This document shows positions 20,884 through 33,766 of a stretch of DNA of 64,000 nucleotides, piece after piece. Position numbers and translations under genes: made by a program. The stretch is taken from NCBI RefSeq assembly GCF_000002425.4, contig NC_037256.1, positions 8,984,092 to 9,048,091 on the forward strand, read 5' to 3'. The notes under the pieces are model-generated. The model had not been told where the DNA came from, did no database searches, and worked only from the letters and a program-made list of their open reading frames with translations. This DNA is from Physcomitrium patens (Eukaryota; Streptophyta; Bryopsida; Funariales; Funariaceae). Numbering within the stretch: the first letter of the stretch is position 1; each line of letters begins with the position of its first letter.

Positions 20884-22316
20884 GTGTTGGAAATTTAACT
20901 TTAAGACGCTCTTGCTCTACAATTTTCGTGGGAATCTAGTAGCCGAGCTGCGAGAAATGCTTCTTCAAAGTTGGATCATTGGGCTTGTCACTGTGGCCGA
21001 TCCTCCTTCATATAAAAATTCGTTATAAATTCACAATTACTTTAAATTTAATGCAATTTATGCAAGTAAAAGCTCAAATTGAAGGATCTTGTATTACCAA
21101 AATTTCAAAATGATTCCATGAAGTGGCAATGAGGAATTCCTTTTCAAAGTTGGGTTATTGAAACTGCCAAGGCAGCCGCCCCCTTTGCACTCAAAAATTC
21201 ACCAAAGCTTCGGTTCAACTCCAAATTGAGCAGGCCTTAGCTTGTTGGAAAGCTAATAATAAGGTCTATGTGATGATAAATCTTCACTTAAAAATCATAA
21301 AAAACCTCAGACTGATTGAGAAAAATATGAGGCCCCTCAAATCCTTTTGACTATGGAAATTATTAGTAACCACTAATTGCAAAGGGGCACCTTTTAAACC
21401 ACAACAAGCACCACCTATGACAAAAAACCAATGATCATATGTTCTTAAAGTTCACAATGAGATCTAAGATCAAGAAAGAAGTAAAAAAATAAGATTAGGG
21501 TTAGGGTTGAGACCATTAGTTGCTATAACTTCACCCTCATTAAAAGAAAGAGAGATAGAGGCTTGGGAAACCAAGACACTCTTATACAATTGAGTGGTAG
21601 CTTGTGGAAAGGCAGCCACATCTCTACCCTTGACGTCTAAGAACCTTAATGTAGATCTATGGCCTTCCTTCATCCAAGAGCTAATTTTGTGACCAAGGTG
21701 GATGGCTCTTGTAAGTGGGGAAAAAATACTTTTTGATAAATCTAACTTAACCATTGTGTTTAAAACACCTTTTATGCTAAGATTGACTACTCACATGCAT
21801 CAATCTATGCTCCTTTGTAACTTTTATGAAGGTTTTTTTTACTTACAAGGATTTAGGCAATATTTGTAAAATTCTTCAAAAAATGAGAATTTCATTTCTC
21901 TACTTGTACTTTGAAGGAAAGAATGCTGATCTTGTTTTCTTCACTCCACATGGTGCATTTGATGCCTCCATTGCATTTGAAAGGCTTCCATAAGTTAGAA
22001 GAGTCACTTTGCCACTTGGATTTGTTGAATTTGGAAAAAAATTTCAAACCCATCATAATTAAACCTCATTAGATTTTTATTTTTATTTTTATTTTTTGAT
22101 ATCAAGACTACTTCCTTTATAATTTCTCTACTACTAGCTAACTAAAAAAATATATTCTTTATAATTTCTTCTTACTAAACTCTATCCTAGATTACATGTC
22201 CACTATTAGTAATCTATTTTTTATTTTTTCCTAAAATTTTAATATTAACTCATAAAATTTGTATTTTAAGTACAATAAGTGTATTTTTTATACTAAATAT
22301 CAAAGTGAGTCAATTC
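20144..22316 (+). mobile_element. U1: unclassified 2.2-kb element with 5-bp target duplication
   Basis: It is flanked by AATGG at 20139-20143 and 22317-22321. It ends GTCAATTC, as does U2. The left end AGGTTGTGAGCTGGAGTAAACCTCC can form a hairpin (GGAGGTT with AACCTCC, using bases of the duplication). It contains (TTA)n at about 20402-20436, AAAAT-rich stretches and a 29-T run at 20855-20883. Neither TG...CA ends nor clear terminal repeats were seen. Superfamily not determined. Confidence 0.6.
21470..21754 (-). CDS. Small open frame in U1, unknown function
   Basis: A 94-codon minus-strand frame inside U1, with SSWMKEGHRSTLRFLDVKGR and SVLVSQASISLSFNEGEV. Composition is less AT-biased than its surroundings and reads like real protein sequence, but I recognise no family. 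It could be a remnant of a captured or element-encoded gene, or chance. No partner was found by eye in U2. Confidence 0.25.
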   Translation of the reverse strand: MVKLDLSKSIFSPLTRAIHLGHKISSWMKEGHRSTLRFLDVKGRDVAAFPQATTQLYKSVLVSQASISLSFNEGEVIATNGLNPNPNLIFLLLS

Positions 22317-22865
22317 AATGGCTCACAATGGTTTTGATTATTATCATATCTTGAGTTTTTGGACAAATATTTTATTCAAAATTCTATAAATATAGATAAT
22401 TATATTAAAAAATTATATATAAAAAATTTATGGTGTTTGAGTATTGAATTTTTGAAATATAAAGGAATTAGTACATGGGTGCCTAGAAATTAACATGTTT
22501 AGTACTTGCTAGAGATTAAGCGACATCCAAAGACTTGTAATGAATTTATGGTTGGATTTTTGTGTAGAAGTAGTTTAAGATATAAGTTAACTTTTGAAAA
22601 TTTTTGAATCCAACTAGACAATTAGACTAGAAGTTATTAAATGATACATCTATAAAAGAGATCCCTTTAGAAATAGAAGTGAATTTAGGATATTTAGTCA
22701 CATCTTGGGTACTCTTGTGCATCCTAAAATTATGTATTTGATGTATTTGTCTTCTTCAAGATAAGCTATAAATCATATTTTTTTTTATAATTTTGTAACT
22801 TATTTGAGTGATTACTGGTAGCCAAAGGCCTAGTACTTTTTTGAGGTAATTTTTTCTACTAAAAT

Positions 22866-22968
22866 ACCATTCTTTTTTTTAAATATATATATATATGTTT
22901 ATTTTTAATTTATTTTTAATTTTTTTATCTTTCTTATAAGAATAGTATTCATCAAGTTCTTATTCTTT
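22866..22968 (+). repeat. Family-2 LTR of G, piece 3 (LTR end)
   Basis: It includes the (TA)n/TTTATTT stretch and ends TCATCAAGTTCTTATTCTTTACA, matching the LTR end TCATCGAGTTCTTATCCTTGACA of family 2. The decayed primer site AATTTGTAAGAGT follows directly. Confidence 0.65.
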
Positions 22969-22995
22969 ACAAATTTGTAAGAGTCTACTTATAAT

Positions 22996-23104
22996 ATTAG
23001 AACTTTATTTCTTCTTCATTAAGAGTGGATTATTCATTTTTCTTAATAAGACATAAGCATATTAGAAGTTATGGATTATCCACTTTTAAATTGATATTTT
23101 TTGT
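22996..23104 (+). ncRNA. Decayed leader RNA module of G
   Basis: It is recognisable as the family-2 module: AATATTAGAACTTTATTTC, AGAGTGGATTATTC, TTAGAAGTTATGGATTATCC, then TTGATATTTT. Both loops are still visible after heavy C-to-T decay. Confidence 0.45.
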
Positions 23105-23215
23105 AGAATTTCTTTTTTTTTTTTCAATCCTCTCTTGTATTTATCTTAAAAAATATTAAAAATATATTTTTTTTATTATATAATCATAGCAGAGCTTGTT
23201 AAAATAAAGACTGCA

Positions 23216-26200
23216 ATGACTCATATATAAAAGAAATTGAGAAAATTAATGCTTGTTATGCATCAACTCAATGTTATTATAACTTCATGGCAATATCAAC
23301 AACTTTTCAATACTTACATTCGGAAGTAGAGAATATGCAAATTGATGTGGTACATTTCACATCTTTCACTCAGGAAGAAAAGACTTGTTGTCATTAAGAA
23401 GGATTGTGCTTATATTATAGACAACCTAAACATACTACTCAATATTTTCAAAAATAACAATGCAACTACAAAATGAGGAATATTGTTGTCAAAAAAGATA
23501 ATATATTAGAAAAAAAAAATTCTAGTTATAATATAGATTGTACAATTGGAATCTTATACAACACTTAGTGGAGGTCCTATTCTCTCCTTAAAATCCTCTC
23601 CTTGTTTCACAATAGATGTTAGTTTAGGATTTAAATATTACAAAGCCTATGCCTTATTAGATTCAAAAATCTTAGCTTATTTCTTAGATTAAGAGTTTAT
23701 TAAAAAAATAGCATATTTTTAGTAAAAAAAACATATTTATATAGAAGTCATAGATAATCGTTTATTGTCTTTTAGAAATATTATTCATAAAATCCTTTCT
23801 ATAAAAATAACAATTAATCTTTATAGTAGCTTTGAAATATTTAATACTATTAGATCTTCTTTTAATCCAATCATTTTAGATTTTTGGTGGCTAAAAAAGT
23901 ATAATCCTCAAATTTATTTAATTTCATATAGTCTTAATTTTTCTAAAAGCATAATTGAGAGTATTATTAAGCAAGTAAAAAAAACATAAGTTTATTGCAA
24001 CCAAACTCGTATATATAGGTATAAGAGCTTTCCTACATGTTACAAAAGAAGGATCGCCTTGTATTATTTATGCCACATATTTTTCTAATGGTGAAAAGAC
24101 TTCATGTGGCATTTCAAGCTAATATTAAGATTTTCAATTTTTTTTTGAGGAAAAGAATGTAAATTTGCTTTTAAATATTATTCCTATGATTGCACAATTG
24201 AACTTAAAAAAAGAGCTAAATTATCATTTAGACCAATCTATAGTTTATCACAAAATGAGTTGGCTAAATTTAAGAAGTATATTAAAAAAAATATAGCCAA
24301 GAATTTCATACATCATTTCAAATCTCTAGCAAGAGCTCTAATTTTATTCATAAAGAAAAAAAATGGATCATTGTAAATGTATACCAATTATTGAAGACTC
24401 AATAAAATCACTTTCAAGAATAGGTACTCTCTATCTTTGATATTCATACTTTTTAATCAATTAAATCAAGCTTAGATCTATATAAAAATATATCTACAAA
24501 AAATATAAAATCTAGTACACATTAATAAAAAGAGATGAATAGAAGAGTGCATTTCAAACCAAGTGTAGAAATTTTGAATATAATGTGATGCCTTTTGAAC
24601 TTACAAATGTACTGGCAACTTTTTAACATCTAATAAATGATGTCTTTTGAAAGATTTTGGATGATTTTTTTGTTATTATCTAGACATCTTAATTTATTCT
24701 AAAAATAAAAAAAATACATAAATTTTATCTTTGGTATATATTAAAAAAACTAAAAAATATAGGTCTTTATGTCAAGATAATAAGGTGTATATTTTACACT
24801 GTTCAATTGACTTTTAAGGATACTTCATTTCAAGTAATAAATTTATAATAGATTCTAAGAAAGTTAAAACTATTATGGATTGAAAGATCCAAAAAATAAT
24901 TAGAGATGTCTAATGTTTTTTGAAATTTGCTAATTACTATCAGATCTTCATCAAAAACTTTTCTCAAATTATAGCTCCACTTACACATTTGACTTATAAA
25001 GACAAATTTTAGTGGAATTAAGAAGCAAAAATAAAATTTGAAGCTTTGAAGTCAATCTTTATTTTTGCACCAATTATATAATGTCAATTTTTTTAAGTCA
25101 TTCTTTATATAAATAAATAAATCAAACTTTATTTTAGATGTAGTATTATTTCAAAAAGGGATAGCTGATACTTCATCTAATAGCTTTTCATCCAAGAAAA
25201 GTTTTAGAAGTTGAAATCAACTATAAGATCAATAATAAAGAACTTCTTATAATTATAGATTTATTTCAAAATTAGTATCATTATCTAAAAGACACTTTTA
25301 ATCCAATCATTGTATATATAGATCACAAAAACCTTGAATATTTTATGTTTGTATGTATTTTGGATTATCACCAAGTCCATTAAAGTATACCTTTGATAAG
25401 ATTCAAATTCAAAATTATTTATTAATTAAAAAAATAGTAAGTTTTGTCAAATATTCTTTTAAGACGATCTCATTTTATACCAAAAGAAGAAAATGTGGTT
25501 TTTAAAAAGTATAGATAATTCTCTTGAAATTGAAGTCATTTCATCTTCAAGCAATGAAATCAATATTAATTGTTGATTCAACTTTTTTTAAGCAAGTTTA
25601 ATCAAATATGTCCTTTATTCTTATTTGTAATATTAAAAAAAAACTTCAAAATTTCATGATACTTCTAAGTTTGAATTTAAGAACAGTCTACTTTATTTCA
25701 ATGATCACAAATATGTTCTAGAAAATAAAGCATATTTACATGTTTTCTAAGCTTGTCACAATTTTTCAATGACAAGATATTTTAGATACATTAAGATTTT
25801 AGAATTAATATCCAAAAAAAATTAGTAGCTGCAAATGTAGAAGATAATCAAAGATTTTGTACAATCATGAGAATTTTGTTAAAAAATAAAAAATTCCTCA
25901 TCATTAATCTTATGGACTTCTTCAGCCATTAATTATTCTAAAATAACTATGGTCTTCAATTTCTATGGATTTTATTATGAATCTTCAAGTCTCAAAATTC
26001 TATACCTCTATATTTGTGATAGTAGATCATTTCACTAAGATGGCACATTTTGTAGTATGTACAAAATCTATCACAAATAAAAAAATAGCTGAATTTTTCA
26101 TTGATAATATCTATTCCTATCATGGATTATCTAAGAATATTATATTGGATAAAGGGACTCAATTTGTATTAAGATGTTGAAAAATTCTTTTTAATATTCT

Positions 26201-26812
26201 AAGGGTGGACATAAAACTCTCTTTAGCTTTCCATTCTAAAATTGATGGAAAAATGGAATGTATAAATAAAATTTTAGAGTAGTATTTGAAATATACTATC
26301 AATTACAAACAAGATAATTAGACAACTTTTTTGGTATTAGCAAAGTTTGTTGATAATACCGTAGTATATTTTTCTATTCAATAAATATCTTTCTTTATTA
26401 ATTATAATTATCATCTATAATTTGATATTTTTAACTTTTCAAAAGTTGATAATCCTATGACAAAAAATTTGGAAAATTATTTATTTGACCTACATACAAT
26501 AATAAAGGCACATCTAAAAGAAGTTCGAAAATGAAAAAAAATCAATGCAGATGCCTATTACAAAGAACAGCCTCATTCTATATTGGTAATAAATTATGAT
26601 TATTTTATTATAACATCAAAACTATTCATCCTTGTGACAAGTTGGATTATCATAGACTTGGACCATTTCTTATATATGAATAAGTTCATTCAATTACTTA
26701 TTGATTACATCTACTTGAATCTATGAAGATCTATTTTATATTTTATATGTCTTTTCTTAATCCATATAAGATATAAAAATATCTTAAAAAGAAGTTAAAT
26801 GCCATTGCTATT
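23216..26812 (+). pseudogene. Decayed gag-pol of family-2 element G
   Basis: Collinear with D and E: gag tail near 23330-23470 with a zinc-knuckle remnant, protease near 23590-23760 (a trace of ALLDS), RT from about 24200, RNase H near 25130-25350, integrase from about 25700 with MDFIMNLQVSKFYTSIFVIV near 25965 and DKGTQFV near 26150, then the GPF tail to about 26812, where similarity ends before the chromodomain. Many tens of breaks, mostly of the C-to-T/G-to-A kind. Confidence 0.75.
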
Positions 26813-28506
26813 GTATTACATATGTTCTTGCTTGAAAATATACTAAGCACATAACTATAGAAGGTAAGTAAAAATACAACAATAACTGTACTTAGTCTAA
26901 TAAAGTCTTAAATAAACTTCAAGTAATCTTTATTAATCCCAATCAAAATTTAATTAATCAAAATAAATTTAAAAGAAGTCACAAAAGAAACATAAAGAAG
27001 TCATAATTTAATCTCAAAAATATATAATAATTTTTTTTAATATAAAAATAAAACCTTAAAGAAATAATAATAAACTTTTAAAATTCTAAAAATAAAAATT
27101 CTATAAATAAATAATTAAGAATCCTTAAAAAATTAAAAATATAAAATCTAAATAAATTTTAATTAAGTCCTGATAAATTCTAATTTAATCTTAATTAAAA
27201 TCTTAATGAACCTTAATTAAATCTAAAGTTAAATTTGAATTGAAATCTCAATTGAAATCTTAATAAACCTTAAATAAATCCTAAATCAAATCCTAATGAA
27301 ATTCCAAATCCTAAACAAATCTTGAATCCTAAAAAAGTTCTAAATTCTAATTTGAGATCAAATCCTAATGAAATCCAAAATCCTAAATAATTCTAAAAAG
27401 ATCTCAAATAAATTTCAATCAATTACTATAGCTATTTGAAATCTCAATAAATATTAATTGAATTATAGATCTTAAGTAGAATTTCATCCAAACTTCAATC
27501 AACAAGCAATTAATAAGCATACAAAATTTGAGAAGAAATAGACTTATCAATTATAAGAAAAACTGCCAAAACCTCTTGATTATTAGCCATCTTCCTTCTT
27601 TAACTTGAATGCTAATCTTTTAATACCAATTTCTCTTTGCTAAACCATTCAATCACTCCAAACTTTGGATTGTATGTAGATATTCAAGTCTTAAGTGAAT
27701 TCTCTAAATTTTACTTCAATCTAATTAGTAGATACTGCTAGATCTCAAAATCACTTATTAATCATAAATTTCAAATTTCCAAGACCATAATCCACAAAAA
27801 CCCTCATATGCTTCAATCTAATTACTCGATTGATTTTTAAATTTTCCACACATATTCATAATAAGCATACCAATAAATTATCCAAATTTCACCTATATAT
27901 ACTACAAAATTTAAAAAATCTTCAAATTTATAAATATTTTTTTATTTCTCAAAATCTAAATCCACTAAGAACACAAATAATTTTGAAAATCCCTTAGAAT
28001 CTCAATATTGATCCAAATGACATGAAATTATAGTTTAAAAATCTCTTATCAAGTCTACTCTAAAATTCCATTCTTTGATTTGTAAAAGAATCCTAAAGTC
28101 ATTGTAGGTGTACAATTTTGTGCCTTAAGGTCTGATTTCTATCCAAGTTGACAATTGGTCCTCTTTGGATATCAATTTTCAATAATTAGAGGTAAGTTTT
28201 TCTTTAATTTATTTTTAACTCTTTTTTAAATATGTTTGTATTAATTTTCTATTTTATTTACTTTGATTTGGCTCATTTATGCCTTTACAAAGTAAATAAA
28301 AGTCTCTTCTACAAAAAGAAGTATTAAGACTAAACTTTTTACTATCTTTCTATAATTTATCATGATTTTTCTAGTACATCTTTCTATTAGCCTCTTCTAT
28401 AATAACATCTATTTTTATTTTTTATTTTTCACCATATAGTCATGTTATCATATGACATACCTGTACAGCTTCTGATATGCACAAAATAGTTCAAATCTTG
28501 TTTGAT
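26813..28506. repeat. AT-rich region with irregular AAATCCTAA-type repeats
   Basis: Most of 27120-27420 is made of irregular copies of AAATCCTAA, AATCCTAATGAAAT and TTAATTAAA-like words on the plus strand, without a fixed period. No gene was seen. It may be a degenerated satellite or a low-complexity tail. The rest of the interval is featureless AT-rich DNA. Confidence 0.4.
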
Positions 28507-28880
28507 TCATTTTATGTTTTCCATGTCTTCATCCAATTCTTTTTCATCAATTTTGCTATCTAAGTCAAAATCATCTTCTTGTCTTAAAAGATTTATGTCT
28601 TCAACAAGATCTTTTATATTCATTTCCATTTGTCTTTGTTTGAATATCTTCACTTGCTTCCCTACAATTGGTATTTTTAACCTTGTTCCATCTAGTTCTT
28701 GTAATGAATAAGTCACATTATTATGAACAATTGTTACTACATCTAGTCCAAACCATTGTTTAGAAAACTTTCTTAAAGTACTATGTTGATTGTCCAAACT
28801 ACTATCATAGACCAAAATCCAATCACCTTCTTCAATTGCCTTAGGTCTCAATCATGCCTTATTTTATAACCTTACTCTTT
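28507..28880 (-). pseudogene. Integrase C-terminal fragment of another Ty3/gypsy family
   Basis: A minus-strand frame of about 114 codons with GDWILVYDSSLDNQHSTLRK, then FSKQWFGLDVVTIV and TYSLQELDGTRLKIPIVGKQ, the usual tail after the integrase core in plant gypsy polyproteins. It then runs into an acidic stretch (EDDFDLDSKIDEKELDEDME) and has no chromodomain, so it belongs to a family different from 1 and 2. No LTR or other domain was identified next to it. Confidence 0.55.
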
Positions 28881-28997
28881 TAAACCTTTCTAATTTGGAG
28901 TGAGAAAGAATGCACAAAAAAAACTTTGGGAGGAATAATATTACAGTAGATATTAGGTTTCTTACCAAATTGGACTAATGACATATGTAATTATGTC

Positions 28998-29023
28998 AAT
29001 ATATATATATATATATATATATA
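28998..29023. repeat. (TA)n microsatellite
   Basis: About 12 TA units in an AT-rich setting. Confidence 0.8.
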
Positions 29024-32000
29024 TTTATTTCCTTGACAGTTTGAAATATAGACAGTAACTGGTTAGACTCCTTTCTTGACGTTTTGAAGTAGTCACCCTG
29101 ATATTTCAATATAGTAGCAACCATGTGCACTTAAAAGATCTTAAAAGATCTTAATGTTCAGCCACATTGTTTTGACCATCCACATCATCACCTTAAGTTC
29201 TTTTCCAGCAAGGACGATTGATAACCTGGTTCCAATAAAAGAGTTGTGAGTTTCTAGGAAACGACCAAATTCGACGCTTCATGTCCGATCTCTGCAATCG
29301 TCTTCCTTGAGCACAGTAACAGTATTTAGTCTTCAAGCGTCGGCAGGATATCACGCGGGGGGTTAGATCATTGCACCTGCATTTTGGCAATTGTGGTCCT
29401 CGTCTGATTGCTCACTTGTGCTACACTTTGAAGAGTGTGCTGTCGCTTTTTTTCTTTTCTTAATGCGCTAGATAACATGTTGCAGCTTTAACTGTGAGCC
29501 GTTCGGAGGTCGCAGTGCTGGTTTTGTTGTGTGTTTTGAGGTTCTCGCATGCAGAGATCATTTAGGTGCATGCTAGGAAATGGCGTCTGGTTTTTGCGTA
29601 TGCCACTTTTCTAATATGAATTCACAAGGTCTTCAGTTTGAGGGCAGGTTTTTTTTTTTTTTTGAGGTTATTGTTTATTGTAACTGGTTGTATAGTTCTT
29701 TGATTGCAAACATTAGGAAAATACATATTTTTGAGCCAGCTTCTCAACCTGGCGCAATACCTAGAGATGTGATAGCATATTCAGAGATTTATTTCGTGAA
29801 TTGGAGCTACAAAGGCCTCCCTGAGGTGATCAGGCGTTGTACAAACTCTAGACTATTTGGAAACAACTTCGGATGAAGTGAATAAATCAGAATTTACTGT
29901 AAGAGTTCAACAATTCTGCATATACGTACCTTCACAAACAGGAATCCTGGCATCGTGACAATGAAGGCACTCGAATTGTGGCGGCTGTCTGCAAAACATA
30001 AGTTAGTTAGCTTAAGGACTTCAAATGGTTAAGCCGACGACATATGAGCCGCTCGAGGAGTTTTTTCGGGTGGCGCTTGCCAGGTCCCTATCAGAAGTGG
30101 TATTGTCGGCACGCTGTTGATGGTGGAGGAATTAGGTCATCATAATTAATATGGAGGTTGCGCTTTGAACGTCGAACTTCTAAGTTGTCTTGTGTTTTCG
30201 CACAATTCCTGATATCCCTGCATGGGTTGTGATATGTACATCAATAGCGTATGAAGTTTTCCTGCATGGGTTGTGATATAAGAGGCTCAGTATGTTATGC
30301 AAATTTTAGATCTCATGCACCATTGCAGGCATGGAAAGGTAATTAATCAGCACAAATTTCATGATATTAATTCCATTTTTAACATGTTTGTTGGGTAATT
30401 AGTTAGTATGTCGAGGGTCGCTCAGTTAAGTTTTAAAAATTCAGAACCTTGTGTGTAGTATGAACGGTTGTCTACTTGATTATCACCTCGTTTCTGCGGT
30501 TTCTGCTTATATTATTGCCAAGGAAGTTGTCAAATGGGTATTTGCATTCAAGCATGCCAGGGAAGAGGTGAATATTCTCTATGCACTGGTTTTGCCTCTT
30601 TATCTCCCTCTCCTCCGCTACATTTCATAGTTGATGCTTATAGGAAGTCTATATATCAGTAGAAACCTCGTTTTTGATACATGTGAGAAAATTTGTGAAT
30701 TTTTGTTGTACGAGCTGATTTTCCCAGTGAGTAGATTGATATCAGCCGCAGAATCATCAACACTAACGACAAAAGAGTCTTGGAAGCTTACACATTTGGT
30801 TTGGGTTTTGTCTTCTTGGTTGTGACTTTGTAATGACCAATCGGTAGAATTCCCACACATGTTATGAAAATCTGTTTGTCTACAGAGAAACGTCCATTAG
30901 TTCTGCATACTTTGAAAGGTTTGACTTAAATGGGCCTTGAACTCATGCAAGGTCCATCACTAGACGCATTGGCAATCTTATCAAAAAAGGCAGAGGTAAG
31001 GTCACAAAACAGAGAATCTATACTGACTTGACGTGTACTCTTGTATTTTTCACAATGATCGGAAATGTGTCCCTGAATTTTTACACCTGTATTCTCTCTT
31101 GGGATAGGACGATGTTCGTTATTGAGGCGGCCGCCAACGGTTTCACTGCAGGAACCTGATTCTGATGGACATTACTATTGTCGAGAAGGTGGCACAATTG
31201 AACATGCTGACTATAGATGCATTTGTATTGTTAATGGTGATATTACCTGATCCTTATCAACTTGTTACATGCAAATTGTATGATAAATCTCATTGTAGAA
31301 AGTTTCAATTCCCAACAGTTGCACGCAAGTCAGGACATTTCATGTGCTAATTTTTGTTCCATGAAACCTTTATTCCATGGACATCCATTTGCTTAGTAAT
31401 CAGCTTTCTTACTGGTTTGTTGACGGATTTTTGAGTAAATAGGTATTCAAATTTTCAGAGATATCACAGCCTCCAAGGTGACATGTGCTTCTAACCCAAG
31501 TACTGCTTTAGTTTATTCACACATCAGAGCCAAGTCCCAATTACTTGAGTGCCTATCAGCTTGACACACGCCTGTTGAGAGTTCAGGCGCAGCAAGACAC
31601 AAGAGAGAAGGCGGTTGGTGTCATTTAAGCCACTCTCTCAGCAATTTTTTAGCAGATAATGATCTTGGACATTACCCTTCGACACCAGTATGTTATCCGA
31701 TACCAACTGCTAAACATTGCAGCTGTTTCATTTGAAAATAATAGTTGTTGATTAGTGCCAAAAAATGGTTCTGTATTAGGTAGTTTACACCTATCATCAA
31801 TTATATTTGAGGTGCATACCTGGAGCATGCGGCGGGTAAGTAATGAGCGAAAAGAAAAGACGAAAGTAACTTATTGATCATGTGGACTCGTAAAATCGGC
31901 TGGAAACAGACTCAAGAATTTCCCAGTCGATGTCGTCACTTCTTGCACAACAACGATACTGTCGAGGCTGCCTCATTGTTGATAATGTCTTTCCAAATTT

Positions 32001-33280
32001 TCCAGTATTGCACGATGGAATGGTTAGGACAAGAAGTAGACTTTTGATGCTAAATTGTGCAGGTTTCGTGACAAACGAGACATCCATTTCTAGCAGAATT
32101 GGCCGTGCGACCAAGAAAGACCTTATTGTGAATATCTCTTCTGCACAAACGAATTTGACGCCATTAAAAGCTGTTTGCTCCAATGCTATGCGATATTCTT
32201 TAAAATGTTTTTTCAAGTAAGGGTTCAAATCAATATTCCTTGGTCCAACACTTGAGGAGCATTTCTCTATATGTCTGATGAATTTATTCATGAGGCTCAC
32301 TATATGAATGTGTCGGGTGATGATCTGACTTGCCCAAGTTGATTGTTAATCCGAATGAGAGATTTTACTGCTGCTTTGTCCAAATCGTTTAAAAAAACAT
32401 TAAGGATTCAAGTCAGGGAAAATGGATTCAAGTAGGATTAAAGATGTGATGGTTGCAGCTATTACACAAGTTTCAAGCACTCACAAACGCCCTCCAGATA
32501 AAACATTCTTCGAACAGATTGGCTTGAGTCGTAAGTCTCGATTTCATGAATTCTCTCTGTGGACCATGTTCAAGGGGTTCATGATGTGGTGTTTGGCAGG
32601 TCACCTAACTCTTGATTAATGACCGTTTATCATTTTGGATTTTACTGACGAGTTTGAGCACTAAAGGTCTTATTGAATAAAATCTGTGCGGGCACGCAGT
32701 AGGCATTTGGGAGAAAATACCCTTTCATCCAGGTCTGGAACTCCTCGGTCCTTGGTCACAAAACTAGTGGAAGTGAAATCCACAGGATGGGGTCGATGGA
32801 ATTGACGTCATTATTCAGAATTTCACAAGACTGTTCCCTACACTATGCTCTACCTCAAGGCAGGTAGGCCTCTAATTTGTCTTGATTTTTTCGGTTGAGA
32901 ATTTTATAAGGGCATGAATTGGAATGGATTCTTTTTTTATTACTTTTTAAATGGAGACTTTGGACCCGGTATTCCAGGTCTTCGAGAGCTGGTTACCAAG
33001 CAAGCCCGAGCCAAATGAGGCGAACTAAACAGGTAAACATGGTGCTAGGTGTATCTGACTCAGTGTTGGAGACAGCCTCTTCAATCTTGATGAAGCCGTC
33101 AAGGGAATCGGTTATGCTTGATTTACAAGATGAACTCGGCCATATAGGGCAGCAGCAGCCTGCCTGGCGGGGACGCAACGCGGATCGCGTGCGAGAACCT
33201 TATGCAGGGCCGGACAGGGTAGGAGTAACGGCGCGGGTGAGGGTGATGCTGAAGAGAAAAGTTTTCGAAGAGCAGTCTAT

Positions 33281-33350
33281 CTTTCTCCTGCGGGTGTAAA
33301 GCTGGGTTCTATTGTTGCAATTTCTCCAGACGGCCGTTTCTTATTATCAG
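33281..33350 (+). pseudogene. WD40-like exon remnant 1
   Basis: It reads VKLGSIVAISPDGRFLLS and ends at a plausible GT donor. Phe-Leu-Leu-Ser after SPDGR is a typical WD40 strand pattern. Confidence 0.45.
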
Positions 33351-33766
33351 GTGTGCACCAATTTCTTGGCTGTGAATGTGACTGGGTCTTGAAATCTGAA
33401 CTCAATTGTTTCGAACCACTCATATTTTGATGATGCAAAACAAATAGTTTGCAGACCCCAACTTTCAAAATATTGATATTGCTACAAGTTTACACAGTTA
33501 TGAAGTACCATGTAAGATTTCCGTTCTATCAGAGTGGAGTGAGCGCGTCTCATCTATTTTTATTTTGCAATTATATCTGCTTCAATATGGAATTGATGCA
33601 CAGAATCGTGCTACTTCGCGAAACAAGAATCGTCTGCTTCCAGTTGAGTCTGTCGAAGAAGATCCTCACTCGCATCAATATCGGCAGTATGGATTTTCAA
33701 GACATATTGCCTTTGCATTGACCGCCCTCACCCTGTCCTCACATATTGTGCAAGTCGACACGCAGA

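Larger units (their letters stand above)
19425..22865 (+). mobile_element. T2: single copy of the T repeat, interrupted by U1
   Basis: It starts TGTCATACTGAAAAG, similar to the T1 arm start, and follows the T1 left arm through phrases such as ACTTCATTTCTATTAATAAG (compare TCTCTATTTCTATTGGCC in T1) and ATTAGTACATGGGTGCCTAG (compare ATAGTACTTGAGTGCTTG). Without U1 it is about 1.26 kb, close to one T1 arm. It splits piece 2 and piece 3 of G's LTR. Only one arm is present, so T2 is either a solo unit or has lost the second arm. Confidence 0.5.
2794..26812 (+). mobile_element. Old family-2 Ty3/gypsy element G, 5' LTR split by nested insertions
   Basis: A strongly decayed relative of elements D and E. 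Its 5' LTR is present as three collinear pieces (2794-2991, 19176-19424, about 22866-22968) that together give about 550 bp, matching the 552-562 bp of the intact family-2 LTRs. The pieces are separated by T1 and T2. Leader, gag and pol remnants follow at 22969-26812. Similarity stops inside the region between the integrase core and the chromodomain; no 3' LTR was found in the window. It carries many tens of breaks. Differences from D and E are mostly C-to-T and G-to-A. It is among the oldest elements here, since the other insertions of the left half lie inside it. Confidence 0.75.

Noticed and set aside
22317-22865. T2 as a complete long-inverted-repeat element like T1
   Set aside because: Its right end shows no convincing inverted match to its left end; only one arm-length unit is present.
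27120-27480. CRISPR array
   Set aside because: No constant repeat length and no unique spacers; this is plant nuclear DNA with low-complexity words.
31878-32300. 140-codon minus-strand frame within the left exon-like island
   Set aside because: No recognisable motif, opposite strand to the exon-like pieces, and an overlapping plus-strand frame is equally long; not enough to call a gene.
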